Program-made: the position numbers and the translations under genes
Assembly: GCA_003864535.1 (NCBI GenBank)
Contig: BHEQ01000029.1
Coordinates: 1-13,593, forward strand
Source of the DNA: Gammaproteobacteria bacterium
Lineage (GTDB): Bacteria; Pseudomonadota; Gammaproteobacteria; Cardiobacteriales; Wohlfahrtiimonadaceae
Direction of reading: 5' to 3'
DNA: 13,593 bases
Shown: positions 6,775 through 13,593 of the stretch, piece after piece
Numbering within the stretch: the stretch's first letter is position 1
Layout of the letters: each line of letters begins with the position of its first letter
The notes under the pieces: model-generated
Database searches by the model: none
The model's input: the letters and a program-made list of their open reading frames with translations, nothing else
Told to the model about the DNA's origin: nothing

Positions 6775-7779
6775 TTAAGGAGTAAGCGTATCTAAAGCCC
6801 AACGCGCAGCTAAGCTGGTATCGGTCTTATCAATCTGTCCTTTATTTAGGCGCTCATGTCCAATATAGGCGATCATTGCACCATTATCTGTACAAAAAAC
6901 AGGGCGAGGATAAAATACTTCAATATCTTCTTTTTGAAAATACTCTTTAAAAGTCTTGCGCAAAACTTGATTTGCACCAACACCGCCTGCAATCACTAGT
7001 TGCTTGCAATTAGTCTCAGCCAATGCGCGCGCACATTTAATTCGTAAAGTATCAACTATTGCCCACTGAAAACTTGCGGCAATATCGGCATAATCAGCAC
7101 TTGTATTATTTCTAATTGTAGTTAACGCTTGGGTTTTAAGTCCACTAAAGCTAAATTGATGATCCTTACGATCTGTCATTGGTCTTGAGAATTTAAAGCG
7201 ATTTTTATCCCCAGTTAGCGCAAGCTCAGCTAAATAAGGACCTCCTGGATATGGCAAGCCCATGATTTTTGCAGTTTTATCAAACGCCTCTCCAACCGCA
7301 TCATCAATAGATTCTCCAAGTAATTGATACTCGCCAAAGGCTTTAACATGAATAATTTGAGTATGCCCACCTGAAACTAATAAGGCTAAAAAAGGATAGC
7401 TTGGATGCGTATCTTCAAGCATTACTGCCAATAAATGCGCCTCCATGTGATGCACGCCCAAAACAGGAATACCCAAACCATACGCCAAGCCTTTGGCATA
7501 GCACGCACCAACCATTAAAGCACCGATTAATCCAGGTCCGCGCGTATACGCTACGCCTTCAATATCTTTAATCTCAAGATGATGCTCATCTAGCAATGTT
7601 TGCACCAAAAGAGGAAGTTTGCGCACGTGATCACGCGAGGCAAGCTCAGGCACAACCCCACCATATTTTGCATGCAAATCTATCTGAGAGTAAAGTGTAT
7701 GCCCAATAAGACCTTGATTGGTATCATATAAAGCTATCCCAGTTTCATCGCAAGATGTTTCAATTCCAAGTACGCGCAC
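6775..7779 (-). CDS. tsaD: tRNA N6-adenosine threonylcarbamoyltransferase TsaD
   Basis: A 334-residue ASKHA-fold enzyme, essential in most bacteria. With TsaB and TsaE it transfers the threonylcarbamoyl group from TC-AMP to A37 of ANN-reading tRNAs (t6A). The N-terminus MRVLGIETSCDETG, the iron-binding H111 and H115 in HHMEAHL, the nucleotide loop LVSGGHTQ and the C-terminal CTDNGAMIAYIG are all present. The length matches E. coli TsaD (337 aa). The start is GTG at 7779: the ATG two bases upstream (7781) is in another frame. AAGG at 7789-7786 lies 6 bases from the GTG. It is the first gene of the - strand run tsaD, Rpn-like, dgt, and is divergent from the antitoxin gene. Confidence 0.96.
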   Translation of the reverse strand: MRVLGIETSCDETGIALYDTNQGLIGHTLYSQIDLHAKYGGVVPELASRDHVRKLPLLVQTLLDEHHLEIKDIEGVAYTRGPGLIGALMVGACYAKGLAYGLGIPVLGVHHMEAHLLAVMLEDTHPSYPFLALLVSGGHTQIIHVKAFGEYQLLGESIDDAVGEAFDKTAKIMGLPYPGGPYLAELALTGDKNRFKFSRPMTDRKDHQFSFSGLKTQALTTIRNNTSADYADIAASFQWAIVDTLRIKCARALAETNCKQLVIAGGVGANQVLRKTFKEYFQKEDIEVFYPRPVFCTDNGAMIAYIGHERLNKGQIDKTDTSLAARWALDTLTP

Positions 7780-7817
7780 ATTATTCCTTATGTTTTGTAA
7801 TGATTATTTAGCACACC

Positions 7818-7845
7818 ATTATAAATAGATCAGCATAAATATAAA
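7818..7845 (-). promoter_or_regulatory. Probable sigma70 promoter for tsaD
   Basis: On the - strand a perfect TATAAT (7823-7818) is preceded at 16 bases by TTTATA (7845-7840, four of six matches). The expected start site near 7811 leaves a leader of about 30 bases with the Shine-Dalgarno of tsaD. Confidence 0.4.
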
Positions 7846-7859
7846 GTATAATTGCTTTT

Positions 7860-7888
7860 TTGCATTATTCTCATCTGTTTTATAAATT
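7860..7888 (+). promoter_or_regulatory. Possible promoter of the toxin-antitoxin operon
   Basis: TTGCAT (7860-7865) and TAAATT (7883-7888) are 17 bases apart. An alternative -10, TATGAT (7888-7893), lacks a good -35 at the right distance. Either choice puts the start site on or beside the inverted repeat at 7892-7907. Confidence 0.35.
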
Positions 7889-7891
7889 ATG

Positions 7892-7907
7892 ATAAGGTAA
7901 TACTTAT
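7892..7907 (+). promoter_or_regulatory. Inverted repeat, candidate operator for the antitoxin
   Basis: ATAAG (7892-7896) and CTTAT (7903-7907) form a perfect inverted repeat with a 6-base spacer, 27 bases ahead of the antitoxin ATG and next to the likely promoter. Ribbon-helix-helix antitoxins usually repress their own operon from such sites. The repeat is seen; its use as an operator is inferred. Confidence 0.35.
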
Positions 7908-7933
7908 TTATACTATTTTAAAAGGCTATCGCT

Positions 7934-8218
7934 ATGCTAAATACCACTCCAATGGCTGTAAAAATTAACATAGATATGAAAGAGCGTATGCTCCGTCTTG
8001 CGGATATAAAAAATCGCACTCCACATTGGATAATGCGTGAGGCGATCTCCCAATATATTGAGCGCGAAGAAAAATACGAGGTATTTCATCAAAGTGCAAT
8101 AGATTCTTGGCAGGAATATCAAACAACTGGACTACATGTAAGCTCTGATGAGGTCTTTGCATGGCTTGAAACATGGGGTACAGATAATGAGAAGGCTGCT
8201 CCTTTATGCCACAAATAA
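7934..8218 (+). CDS. CopG/ribbon-helix-helix antitoxin
   Basis: A 94-residue protein with an N-terminal ribbon-helix-helix domain: a beta strand at about 7-13 (MAVKINI), helix A with KERMLRLADIKNR, and helix B with PHWIMREAISQYIEREEK. This is typical of CopG-family antitoxins, with the acidic C-terminal part expected to wrap the toxin. It should bind DNA as a dimer and repress its own operon. ATG 7934 has AAAGG at 7921-7925; the in-frame ATG at 7952 has no ribosome binding site. The last 13 bases overlap the ParE-like toxin gene, so translation is probably coupled. The leader resembles that of aas. Confidence 0.88.
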   Translation: MLNTTPMAVKINIDMKERMLRLADIKNRTPHWIMREAISQYIEREEKYEVFHQSAIDSWQEYQTTGLHVSSDEVFAWLETWGTDNEKAAPLCHK

Positions 8219-8496
8219 TACTCACTCATACAGCAATATATGACTTAAAAAGAGTACATAATTTTTTAAGTGCAAAAAGTCCTATTCTTGCTCAACGTGC
8301 CTCAGCTATCATTATAAAATCATTCCGCATATTGCTATTGCACCCGAATATTGGCAAACCTATTGATAATATAGACTTGCATTACAGGGAACTTATTATT
8401 CCTTTTGGTGAAAGTGGCTATATCGCTTTATATCTAACTAAAGATAATATTACAACCATCCTTGCACTGCGCCATCAAAAAGAAGCGGGCTATTAA
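8206..8496 (+). CDS. RelE/ParE-family toxin
   Basis: A 96-residue toxin of the RelE/ParE superfamily. It shows the N-terminal helices (IYDLKRVHNFLS...PILAQRASAIIIKSF), the HPNIGKPI turn, the central Y60-R61-E62 strand (HYRELIIPFGESGYIALY) and a C-terminal strand ending ILALRHQKEAGY. This form is closer to ParE (gyrase poisons) than to mRNA-cleaving RelE, but the target cannot be decided from sequence. ATG 8206 lies within the antitoxin gene. No Shine-Dalgarno stands out except GAGAAGG at about 8189-8195, so coupling to antitoxin translation is likely. The gene looks intact. Confidence 0.87.
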   Translation: MPQIILTHTAIYDLKRVHNFLSAKSPILAQRASAIIIKSFRILLLHPNIGKPIDNIDLHYRELIIPFGESGYIALYLTKDNITTILALRHQKEAGY

Positions 8497-8507
8497 TTAC
8501 AAAATAC

Positions 8508-8535
8508 TTGACAAAAAAACACTGTTCATTAAAAT
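8508..8535 (+). promoter_or_regulatory. Near-consensus sigma70 promoter for aas-lplT
   Basis: A perfect -35, TTGACA (8508-8513), and TAAAAT (8530-8535, five of six) are 16 bases apart. They lie 11 bases past the toxin stop and about 50 bases before aas ATG 8587. It gives the lipid operon its own promoter, independent of the toxin-antitoxin pair. Confidence 0.65.
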
Positions 8536-8586
8536 ACCAAACCTAGTTTCTTAATATATTTTTTTATAATTCCATAAGGCTATCCT

Positions 8587-10719
8587 ATGTTTATTAAATA
8601 CCTACGCATCTTGATAAAATTTCTTTACAAAGTTGAGGTTCATATTAATGAGTCTGCAAAAGATACCCATGGCGTGATTATTTGTAATCATTTATCTTTT
8701 TTAGATGGCTTGCTCCTTGGATTATTCTTACCACAACGACCTGTTTTTGTTGTTGATAAACTTACAGCGCAGCGTTGGTACTTTCGTCTTTTCCTGCGCT
8801 ATATTGATCATGTAACTATTGATTCACGCCATCCTATGGCTGTAAAAATTCTAATCAAAGAGGTTCTTAAAGGACGCTCTATGGTTATTTTCCCTGAAGG
8901 AAGGATAACTATTACAGGCAGTTTTATGAAGTTTTATGAAGGAGCAGCTTTTGTTGCCTATAAAGCTGGTGTTCCTCTAATCCCTATCTATTTATCTGGG
9001 GCTGAAAAAACACCTTTTTCAAGAGTAACCCATCTTATAGATACCAGTTTATTTCCTAAAATTACACTTAAAATGCTAGCTCCACAAATTGTGATTACAC
9101 CAGAGGGCTTAAATGCAAAAGCACGCCGTGCATATTTAGCTCAAGAAACGCGCAATATAATGATGCGAACACGCTTAGATGCCTTTGAGCCAGAATCATT
9201 ATTTGATGCAGTGCTTACTGCGAAAAATTATTATGGGCGTGGTAAATTATGCAGTGAAGATATCAATCAAATCCCTGAAACTTATGCAGGTCTTATCAAA
9301 AAATCTCTAGCCGTAGGCTGCCTATTAAGCAAACATACAAAAATTGGTGAGCGTGTTGGGCTATTTTTACCGAATAGCATAGGCGGCGTTGCCTCCCTGC
9401 TTGGCTTGTCGGCAACGGGGCGTATTCCTGCTATGCTCAATTATAGTGCGGGACGTGAAGGCATGGACGCTGCGCTTGTGGCGGCAGAAATACAAACCAT
9501 TCTAACTAGTCGCGAATTTATCCTTAGGGGAAAACTGCAACCATTAGTTGATGCTTTCCCTGATAAAAACTGGATTTATGCAGAAGATTTACGTAAGACA
9601 CTAAATTTAAAAGATAAAATTTGGATTTTAAAAGCAAGTTTTAATCCACATAAATATCTACCTAAATTAGATGTTAATGCCGAAGCAGTTGTATTATTTA
9701 CCTCAGGATCTGAAGGCAAACCTAAAGGTGTTGTCCATTCACACGCATCTCTAGCCTCAAATATCGAACAAATCCGCACGGTTGCTGATTTTACATCTTT
9801 AGATAGATTCATGTTAACTCTACCAATGTTCCATGTTTTTGGCTTAACTGCTGGAGTATTATTACCTTTAGTCTCTGGTGGTTATACTTTTTATTATCCA
9901 TCTCCGCTGCATTATCGAGTTATCCCTGAAGTGGTTTATGACAAAAGAGCAACTGTTTTATATGGCACCTCAACCTTTCTTGCCAATTATGCTAAATATG
10001 CTAATCCTTATGATTTTGCAAGCGTGCGTTATGTTGTTGCTGGAGCTGAGAAATTATCTGAAATAACGCGGAGCATTTGGATGAATAAATTTGGGATTAG
10101 AGTTTTAGAAGGCTATGGAGCGACAGAATGCGCGCCTGTAATCGCAATTAATACACCAATGGCTTATAAAGAAAATTCTGTCGGTCTGATGATTCCTGGA
10201 ATGAAATATAAATTAATCCCTATCGAAGGTATTGAAGATGGACACCGCTTACTTATAAGTGGTCCAAATCTTATGAAAGGTTACTTGCGTTATGAAAACC
10301 CTGGAATATTAGAGTGTCCAACGGTTGATGGCTTAGCTAATTGGTATGATACTGGTGATATAGTTAGCATGGATAGTGCAGGATTTATCTCGATTTTAGG
10401 GCGTTCCAAACGCTTTGCTAAAATTGCGGGGGAAATGGTTTCTCTTGAAACAGTTGAAAGCTTATTTAATGAAGCCTACCCTGAAGGATTTCATGTTGCC
10501 GCTATCCGTAAAGATGAAAGCAAAGGTGAGGCAATAGTTATCTACAGTAATGTCCTGAAAATAGAACGTAAAGCTATTGCCAGCATTGCCAAAGAGCGCG
10601 GTGTCACTGAATTATCTGTACCGCGCGATATTCGCTATCTTGCACAAATTCCATTATTAGGCTCAGGTAAGCCTAATTTTGTAGAATTAACGCGCCTTGC
10701 CGCGCTTGAGGTTGATTAA
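8587..10719 (+). CDS. aas: Bifunctional 2-acyl-GPE acyltransferase / acyl-ACP synthetase Aas
   Basis: A 710-residue fusion matching E. coli Aas (719 aa) along its length. The N-terminal acyltransferase domain has H35-x4-D40 (NHLSFLD) and FPEGR at 102-106. The C-terminal adenylate-forming domain has the P-loop FTSGSEGKPKG (371-381), EGYGATECAP (508-517), YDTGD with D591, and the catalytic-lysine region LLGSGKPNF near the end. Aas activates fatty acids onto bound ACP using ATP and reacylates lysophosphatidylethanolamine at the inner face of the inner membrane, which recycles lipids left by lipoprotein acylation. ATG 8587 has AAGG at 8576-8579. The partner gene lplT starts 2 bases after the stop. 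In E. coli the order is lplT then aas; here it is reversed. Confidence 0.96.
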   Translation: MFIKYLRILIKFLYKVEVHINESAKDTHGVIICNHLSFLDGLLLGLFLPQRPVFVVDKLTAQRWYFRLFLRYIDHVTIDSRHPMAVKILIKEVLKGRSMVIFPEGRITITGSFMKFYEGAAFVAYKAGVPLIPIYLSGAEKTPFSRVTHLIDTSLFPKITLKMLAPQIVITPEGLNAKARRAYLAQETRNIMMRTRLDAFEPESLFDAVLTAKNYYGRGKLCSEDINQIPETYAGLIKKSLAVGCLLSKHTKIGERVGLFLPNSIGGVASLLGLSATGRIPAMLNYSAGREGMDAALVAAEIQTILTSREFILRGKLQPLVDAFPDKNWIYAEDLRKTLNLKDKIWILKASFNPHKYLPKLDVNAEAVVLFTSGSEGKPKGVVHSHASLASNIEQIRTVADFTSLDRFMLTLPMFHVFGLTAGVLLPLVSGGYTFYYPSPLHYRVIPEVVYDKRATVLYGTSTFLANYAKYANPYDFASVRYVVAGAEKLSEITRSIWMNKFGIRVLEGYGATECAPVIAINTPMAYKENSVGLMIPGMKYKLIPIEGIEDGHRLLISGPNLMKGYLRYENPGILECPTVDGLANWYDTGDIVSMDSAGFISILGRSKRFAKIAGEMVSLETVESLFNEAYPEGFHVAAIRKDESKGEAIVIYSNVLKIERKAIASIAKERGVTELSVPRDIRYLAQIPLLGSGKPNFVELTRLAALEVD

Positions 10720-10721
10720 TA

Positions 10722-11972
10722 ATGAATCAAAAAACCATGCCATTACAAAAAAACATATTAAACAAACCGATGTATGCAATTGGATTAGCTCAGTTTTTTT
10801 CAGCTCTTGCCGATAATACGCTCCTTTTTGCACTGCTTAAAATTTTAAAATCAAGTTTTGATTCAAGCAATGTGCCACTTTATCCAAATTGGAGTGATTC
10901 GGCATTACAAGCAAGCTTTATCATCACTTATATTCTCCTAGCTCCGATAGTTGGCACAATTGCGGATCATTTCCCTAAAGGTCAAGTCATGATGAGTGGT
11001 AACGCACTTAAACTTTTAGGGGTGTTTGGTGTGTTTTTTGGATTAAACCCTTTTGTGTGTTATAGCATTGTCGGGCTTGGTGCTGCAATTTACTCTCCTG
11101 CTAAATTTGGTATTTTAGGCGAGATTGTTGAGAGTAAGCTCTTAGTTAAAGCCAACGGTTTTATTGAAGGATCAACTATTGCTGCAATTTTATTAGGCTC
11201 TTTTCTCGGTGGATTTATCGCAGATAAAAGTATTTATGGCGCAATTATTATGACGCTTGTAATCTATATTTTAGCGGTTATCTCCAATATATTTATTCCT
11301 AAATTAAAATGTGCTAAAAAAGCTGAGACATTTAGTCCAAAAATTTTATTTAAGCAATTTTTTGTAACCTTTGCTGTATTATTTAAAAACAAAGATATCC
11401 GCTTTGGAATTATAGGCACATCTTTATTTTGGGGAGCTGCGACAACTTTACGCTTATTACTTATCGTATGGGTGCCGATTGCTTTATTGGGACACGCGAC
11501 TGGAATAGGCATTCAAGAAAGTTCTGATTTATCTATTCCATCCATGTTAAATGGTTTAGTTGGAATTGGCGTTGTATTTGGGGCTGCACTTGCTGGATTT
11601 ATCATCACTCTTGAAAATGCCAGAAAATGTTTGATTGCAGGTTTTATTATGGGAGTTTTAGTCTTAATCTTAGGCTTTCAAAATAATATGTTGATCAGCA
11701 TCGCTTTTTTATTAGGTATAGGCTTTTGTGGTGGCTTTTTTATCGTCCCTTTAAATGCTGTTGTCCAAATGCGTGGGAAAGAGCTTGCAGGAGTTGGAAG
11801 TGCAATTGCCGTCCAGAATTTTTGTGAAAATATCATGATGATATTAATGCTTTCTTTGTTTGCACTCGCACGCTCTGCGGGTATTCCTATTGTTGGCATT
11901 ATTGCAATCTTTGGTATTGTTTTCTCGATCAGCATCCTTCTGTTGGGATTGCTTAACAAATCCTCCAAATAA
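10722..11972 (+). CDS. lplT: Lysophospholipid transporter LplT (MFS)
   Basis: A 416-residue major facilitator protein (E. coli LplT is 397 aa). Conserved segments include GLAQFFSALADNTLLFALL in helix 1, IVGTIADHFPKGQVMM, GAAIYSPAKFGILGE, VKANGFIEGSTIAAILLGS, GTSLFWGAATTLRLLLIVWVP and GGFFIVPLNAVVQ. It should have 12 membrane helices and flip lysophosphatidylethanolamine inward for reacylation by Aas, the gene just upstream. GAGG at 10708-10711, inside the end of aas, is 10 bases from ATG 10722, so the two are translated from one message. A longer loop near residues 265-280 accounts for part of the extra length. ubiX follows after 38 bases. Confidence 0.95.
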   Translation: MNQKTMPLQKNILNKPMYAIGLAQFFSALADNTLLFALLKILKSSFDSSNVPLYPNWSDSALQASFIITYILLAPIVGTIADHFPKGQVMMSGNALKLLGVFGVFFGLNPFVCYSIVGLGAAIYSPAKFGILGEIVESKLLVKANGFIEGSTIAAILLGSFLGGFIADKSIYGAIIMTLVIYILAVISNIFIPKLKCAKKAETFSPKILFKQFFVTFAVLFKNKDIRFGIIGTSLFWGAATTLRLLLIVWVPIALLGHATGIGIQESSDLSIPSMLNGLVGIGVVFGAALAGFIITLENARKCLIAGFIMGVLVLILGFQNNMLISIAFLLGIGFCGGFFIVPLNAVVQMRGKELAGVGSAIAVQNFCENIMMILMLSLFALARSAGIPIVGIIAIFGIVFSISILLLGLLNKSSK

Positions 11973-12010
11973 GATTAATAACATGATTAATATAATACAA
12001 GGCTTAACTT

Positions 12011-12643
12011 ATGACTTTTAAAATACGCGCTTCTGAACGGATAACTATTGCGCTAACTGGTGCATCAGGCGTGCAATATGGCTTGCGTTTAACTCAATGT
12101 CTAATTCAAGCAAATGTATCGATTAATTTATTATTTTCAAAAGCAGCTTTAGTTGTCTTACAGATGGAAATGGGGATTAATCTTTCCAATAAACCTGAAC
12201 TTCAAAAAGAGCGTTTGTGTGATATTTTAAACTTAGATAAGAATCATGCAGATAACTTGATAAATATTTATAGTGATCAAGATTGGGGCGCACCGATTGC
12301 CTCAGGTTCTAATATCTCACGCGCAATGGTAATCTGCCCCTGTACAACTGGAACACTCGCAAGTATTGCGCATGGTATGAGTGATAATCTAATTGAACGC
12401 GCGGCAGATGTCTCTTTAAAAGAGCGTAAAGATTTAATTTTAGTGGTACGGGAAACGCCTTTTTCTCAAATTCATCTGGAAAACATGCTTAAACTTACTC
12501 AAGCTGGCGCATTAATCATGCCTGCAAATCCTGGTTTTTATCATAAACCGCAAACTGTTGCAGATATTGTTGATTTTATGGTGGCGCGGATTTTAGATCA
12601 GCTTAAAATCCCCCAAACCTTAATGGATAAATGGGGAGATTAA
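12011..12643 (+). CDS. ubiX: Flavin prenyltransferase UbiX
   Basis: A 210-residue flavoprotein of the UbiX/Pad1 family. The FMN-binding start ITIALTGASGVQYG, the SGSNISRAMVICPCTTGTLASIAHG core, the NLIERAADVSLKERKDLILVVRETPFS stretch with E149 in RETP, and the C-terminal MPANPGFYHKPQTVADIV are all present. It joins dimethylallyl phosphate to FMN to make prenylated FMN, the cofactor of the UbiD decarboxylase in ubiquinone synthesis. No ubiD is in the window. ATG 12011 has AAGG at 11999-12002. It lies 38 bases after lplT with no terminator between, so it is probably the last gene of the aas operon. Confidence 0.95.
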   Translation: MTFKIRASERITIALTGASGVQYGLRLTQCLIQANVSINLLFSKAALVVLQMEMGINLSNKPELQKERLCDILNLDKNHADNLINIYSDQDWGAPIASGSNISRAMVICPCTTGTLASIAHGMSDNLIERAADVSLKERKDLILVVRETPFSQIHLENMLKLTQAGALIMPANPGFYHKPQTVADIVDFMVARILDQLKIPQTLMDKWGD

Positions 12644-12668
12644 AGCGGTAACGTATCAGTACATCTAT

Positions 12669-12683
12669 AATTTTAACAAAATT
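12669..12683. terminator. Weak AT-only hairpin between convergent ubiX and yhbY
   Basis: AATTTT and AAAATT form a perfect 6-bp inverted repeat around AAC in the 42-base gap between the two convergent genes. It has no GC pairs and no T-tract, so it would be a poor terminator by itself. Confidence 0.25.
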
Positions 12684-12685
12684 AA

Positions 12686-12994
12686 CTATATCCCCGTAAA
12701 ACTAATTTTAGGCTCAGCATGATTGCGTCTAAAAAAAGTTACGACATGCCCAATTTTTTGGATAACAGTCGCATTGATACTATCTTCAAGCTGTACAATT
12801 GCAGCGTTACGGGCTTCCCTATCTGCTCCTGAAATACGAATTTTCATCAATTCGTGATGTGCGATTGATTTTTTACATTCAGTAATAACTGTATCTGTGA
12901 TACCCTTATCGCCTATTAAAATAACTGGTTTTAAATGATGCGCAAGACTTTTAAGGTATTGGCGTTGTTCTTTGGAGAGCTTTATTTGTGTCAT
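12686..12994 (-). CDS. yhbY: Ribosome assembly RNA-binding protein YhbY (CRM domain)
   Basis: A 102-residue single CRM-domain protein that binds pre-50S ribosomal particles. The family signature is present: LAHHLKPVILIGDKGITDTVI with the GxxG loop (G28-D-K-G31), HELMKIRISG, and the C-terminal IGHVVTFFRR strand. E. coli YhbY has 97 residues and starts at the matching point, which supports the ATG at 12994. No Shine-Dalgarno sequence precedes it on the - strand. Its start codon overlaps that of the divergent small membrane protein in the tetramer CATG, leaving no intergenic space; its promoter must lie inside that gene (a TTGACA occurs at 13013-13008 on this strand). Confidence 0.93.
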   Translation of the reverse strand: MTQIKLSKEQRQYLKSLAHHLKPVILIGDKGITDTVITECKKSIAHHELMKIRISGADREARNAAIVQLEDSINATVIQKIGHVVTFFRRNHAEPKISFTGI

Positions 12995-13298
12995 GAGTAA
13001 AAATCACTGTCAAGATAAAAAGATTGCTAGATTAGCGCAGATTGATAAAATCCGCCACCTTTTCTTGAGTCTAAAACAAACCGCCCTAGCAATTTTATTA
13101 TTAGGATTTGGATTATTAATCATTTTATATTTTTTAGTGATACCAAAATCACTAGAAATGATGATCCTATTACTCTATAGTTTCACAGGTATGGGATTTA
13201 TTATAGCGCGGACTAAATCAGCCTTAAGCAATCTACCTAAAGAGCCTGTTCCAGAGACCATAAAAACTCAGCATTCTCAAGATAAACAAGATCAATGA
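12993..13298 (+). CDS. Small two-helix membrane protein of unknown function
   Basis: I do not recognise this 101-residue protein. It has a basic N-terminal segment (about 1-29), two hydrophobic helices (about 30-50, TALAILLLGFGLLIILYFLVI, and about 53-73) joined by a tight turn, then a polar Pro/Gln/Asp-rich tail of about 28 residues. The termini should both face the cytoplasm by the positive-inside rule. ATG 12993 is preferred to the upstream in-frame TTG 12972, which has no ribosome binding site; GGAGAG at 12974-12979 is 13 bases from the ATG, longer than usual. Divergent from yhbY with overlapping start codons. A terminator follows at 13388-13409. It could be species-restricted. Confidence 0.7.
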   Translation: MSKNHCQDKKIARLAQIDKIRHLFLSLKQTALAILLLGFGLLIILYFLVIPKSLEMMILLLYSFTGMGFIIARTKSALSNLPKEPVPETIKTQHSQDKQDQ

Positions 13299-13387
13299 TA
13301 TTATTTAAGGATATCACTGCCTTTAAAACATGCATTAAATAGGCAACTAAAAAAGAATAAGCAAAAAATCAAAAATCTATTTTAAAG

Positions 13388-13409
13388 AGCGCATTTATGT
13401 GTGCTTTTT
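13388..13409 (+). terminator. Rho-independent terminator after the small membrane protein gene
   Basis: AGCGCA (13388-13393) pairs with TGTGCT (13400-13405), with one G-T pair, over a 6-base loop, and the run of T ends at 13409. It lies about 90 bases after the stop at 13298. Confidence 0.6.
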
Positions 13410-13457
13410 CAGCCAACACGATATCAATGATAATCTTAAATCAAGCAGTTAAAGCAG

Positions 13458-13481
13458 CCTCTCCACAAGAGAGGGATTTTT
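13458..13481 (+). terminator. Strong GC-rich hairpin terminator
   Basis: CCTCTC (13458-13463) and GAGAGG (13469-13474) form a perfect 6-bp stem with loop CACAA, followed by GATTTTT. The T-run is on the + strand side only. It is the second terminator in the roughly 290-bp gap between the small membrane protein gene and the window end; the rest of that gap (13299-13387 and 13482-13580) is AT-rich with no gene that I can support. Confidence 0.7.
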
Positions 13482-13589
13482 ATATCAAATGCTTTGTATT
13501 TATTTCAATTGCTTTTACAATATATAATCATCATTAATAAAATCACATCATTTTTAGAATTTTCCTTAGTATTCATAAAGAGAGATATT

Positions 13590-13593
13590 ATGT
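13590..13593 (+). CDS. Probable start of the next gene, cut by the window end
   Basis: An ATG at 13590 follows AAAGAGAG (13578-13585) at a normal ribosome-binding distance, and a TATAAT occurs upstream at 13523-13528 without a clear -35. Only the start codon and one further base are in the window, so nothing can be said about the product. Confidence 0.45.

Noticed and set aside
7779..7781. ATG two bases upstream of the tsaD GTG
   Set aside because: It is out of frame with TsaD; the GTG frame gives the exact conserved N-terminus.
11991..11996. TATAAT just before ubiX
   Set aside because: It has no -35 at a suitable distance, and transcription from it would begin within the ubiX ribosome binding site.
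12972..12992. TTG start extending the small membrane protein by seven residues
   Set aside because: It has no ribosome binding site, and the ATG at 12993 is a better start codon.

Overview
The window is an AT-rich, gene-dense stretch of a Gram-negative chromosome. Several proteins resemble Escherichia coli counterparts along their whole length: PgpB, the fused acyltransferase/acyl-ACP synthetase Aas, LplT, YbgC and YhbY. With UbiX and a type IV pilin, they point to a gammaproteobacterium with a low-GC genome. I cannot name the genus from the sequence alone.

Layout. Positions 1-3373 are on the + strand: the 3' part of an MscS-type channel gene, a Cof-type HAD phosphatase, a PgpB-like lipid phosphatase and the thioesterase ybgC. 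Positions 3393-7779 are on the - strand. In transcription order they hold tsaD (GTG start), an Rpn/PD-(D/E)XK nuclease-family gene with a 12-unit tandem repeat, dgt, a 374-bp non-coding gap with a clear terminator, and a single type IV pilin convergent with ybgC. Positions 7934-12643 are on the + strand: a CopG/ParE-type toxin-antitoxin pair, then a likely operon aas-lplT-ubiX driven by a near-consensus sigma70 promoter. Then yhbY (-) and a small two-helix membrane protein of unknown function (+) diverge from start codons that overlap in a single CATG. The window closes with about 290 bp holding two terminator hairpins and the first bases of a probable next gene.

Functions. Most genes are housekeeping. 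Membrane lipid work: PgpB dephosphorylates phosphatidylglycerophosphate and related lipids, LplT flips lysophospholipids inward and Aas reacylates them. RNA and translation: TsaD makes t6A in tRNA and YhbY binds pre-50S particles. Others: dGTP control by Dgt, prenyl-FMN synthesis by UbiX for ubiquinone biosynthesis, and osmotic protection by the MscS-type channel. The accessory content is the toxin-antitoxin pair, the Rpn-like gene and the lone pilin.

I did not find a clearly new multi-gene system. The points most worth a second look are the coding 12-bp repeat in the Rpn-like gene, the leader sequence shared by the antitoxin and aas genes on either side of the toxin-antitoxin pair, a possible small RNA or pilin leader at about 4050-4167, a hairpin that can cover the ybgC ribosome binding site, and the overlapping divergent starts of yhbY and the small membrane protein.
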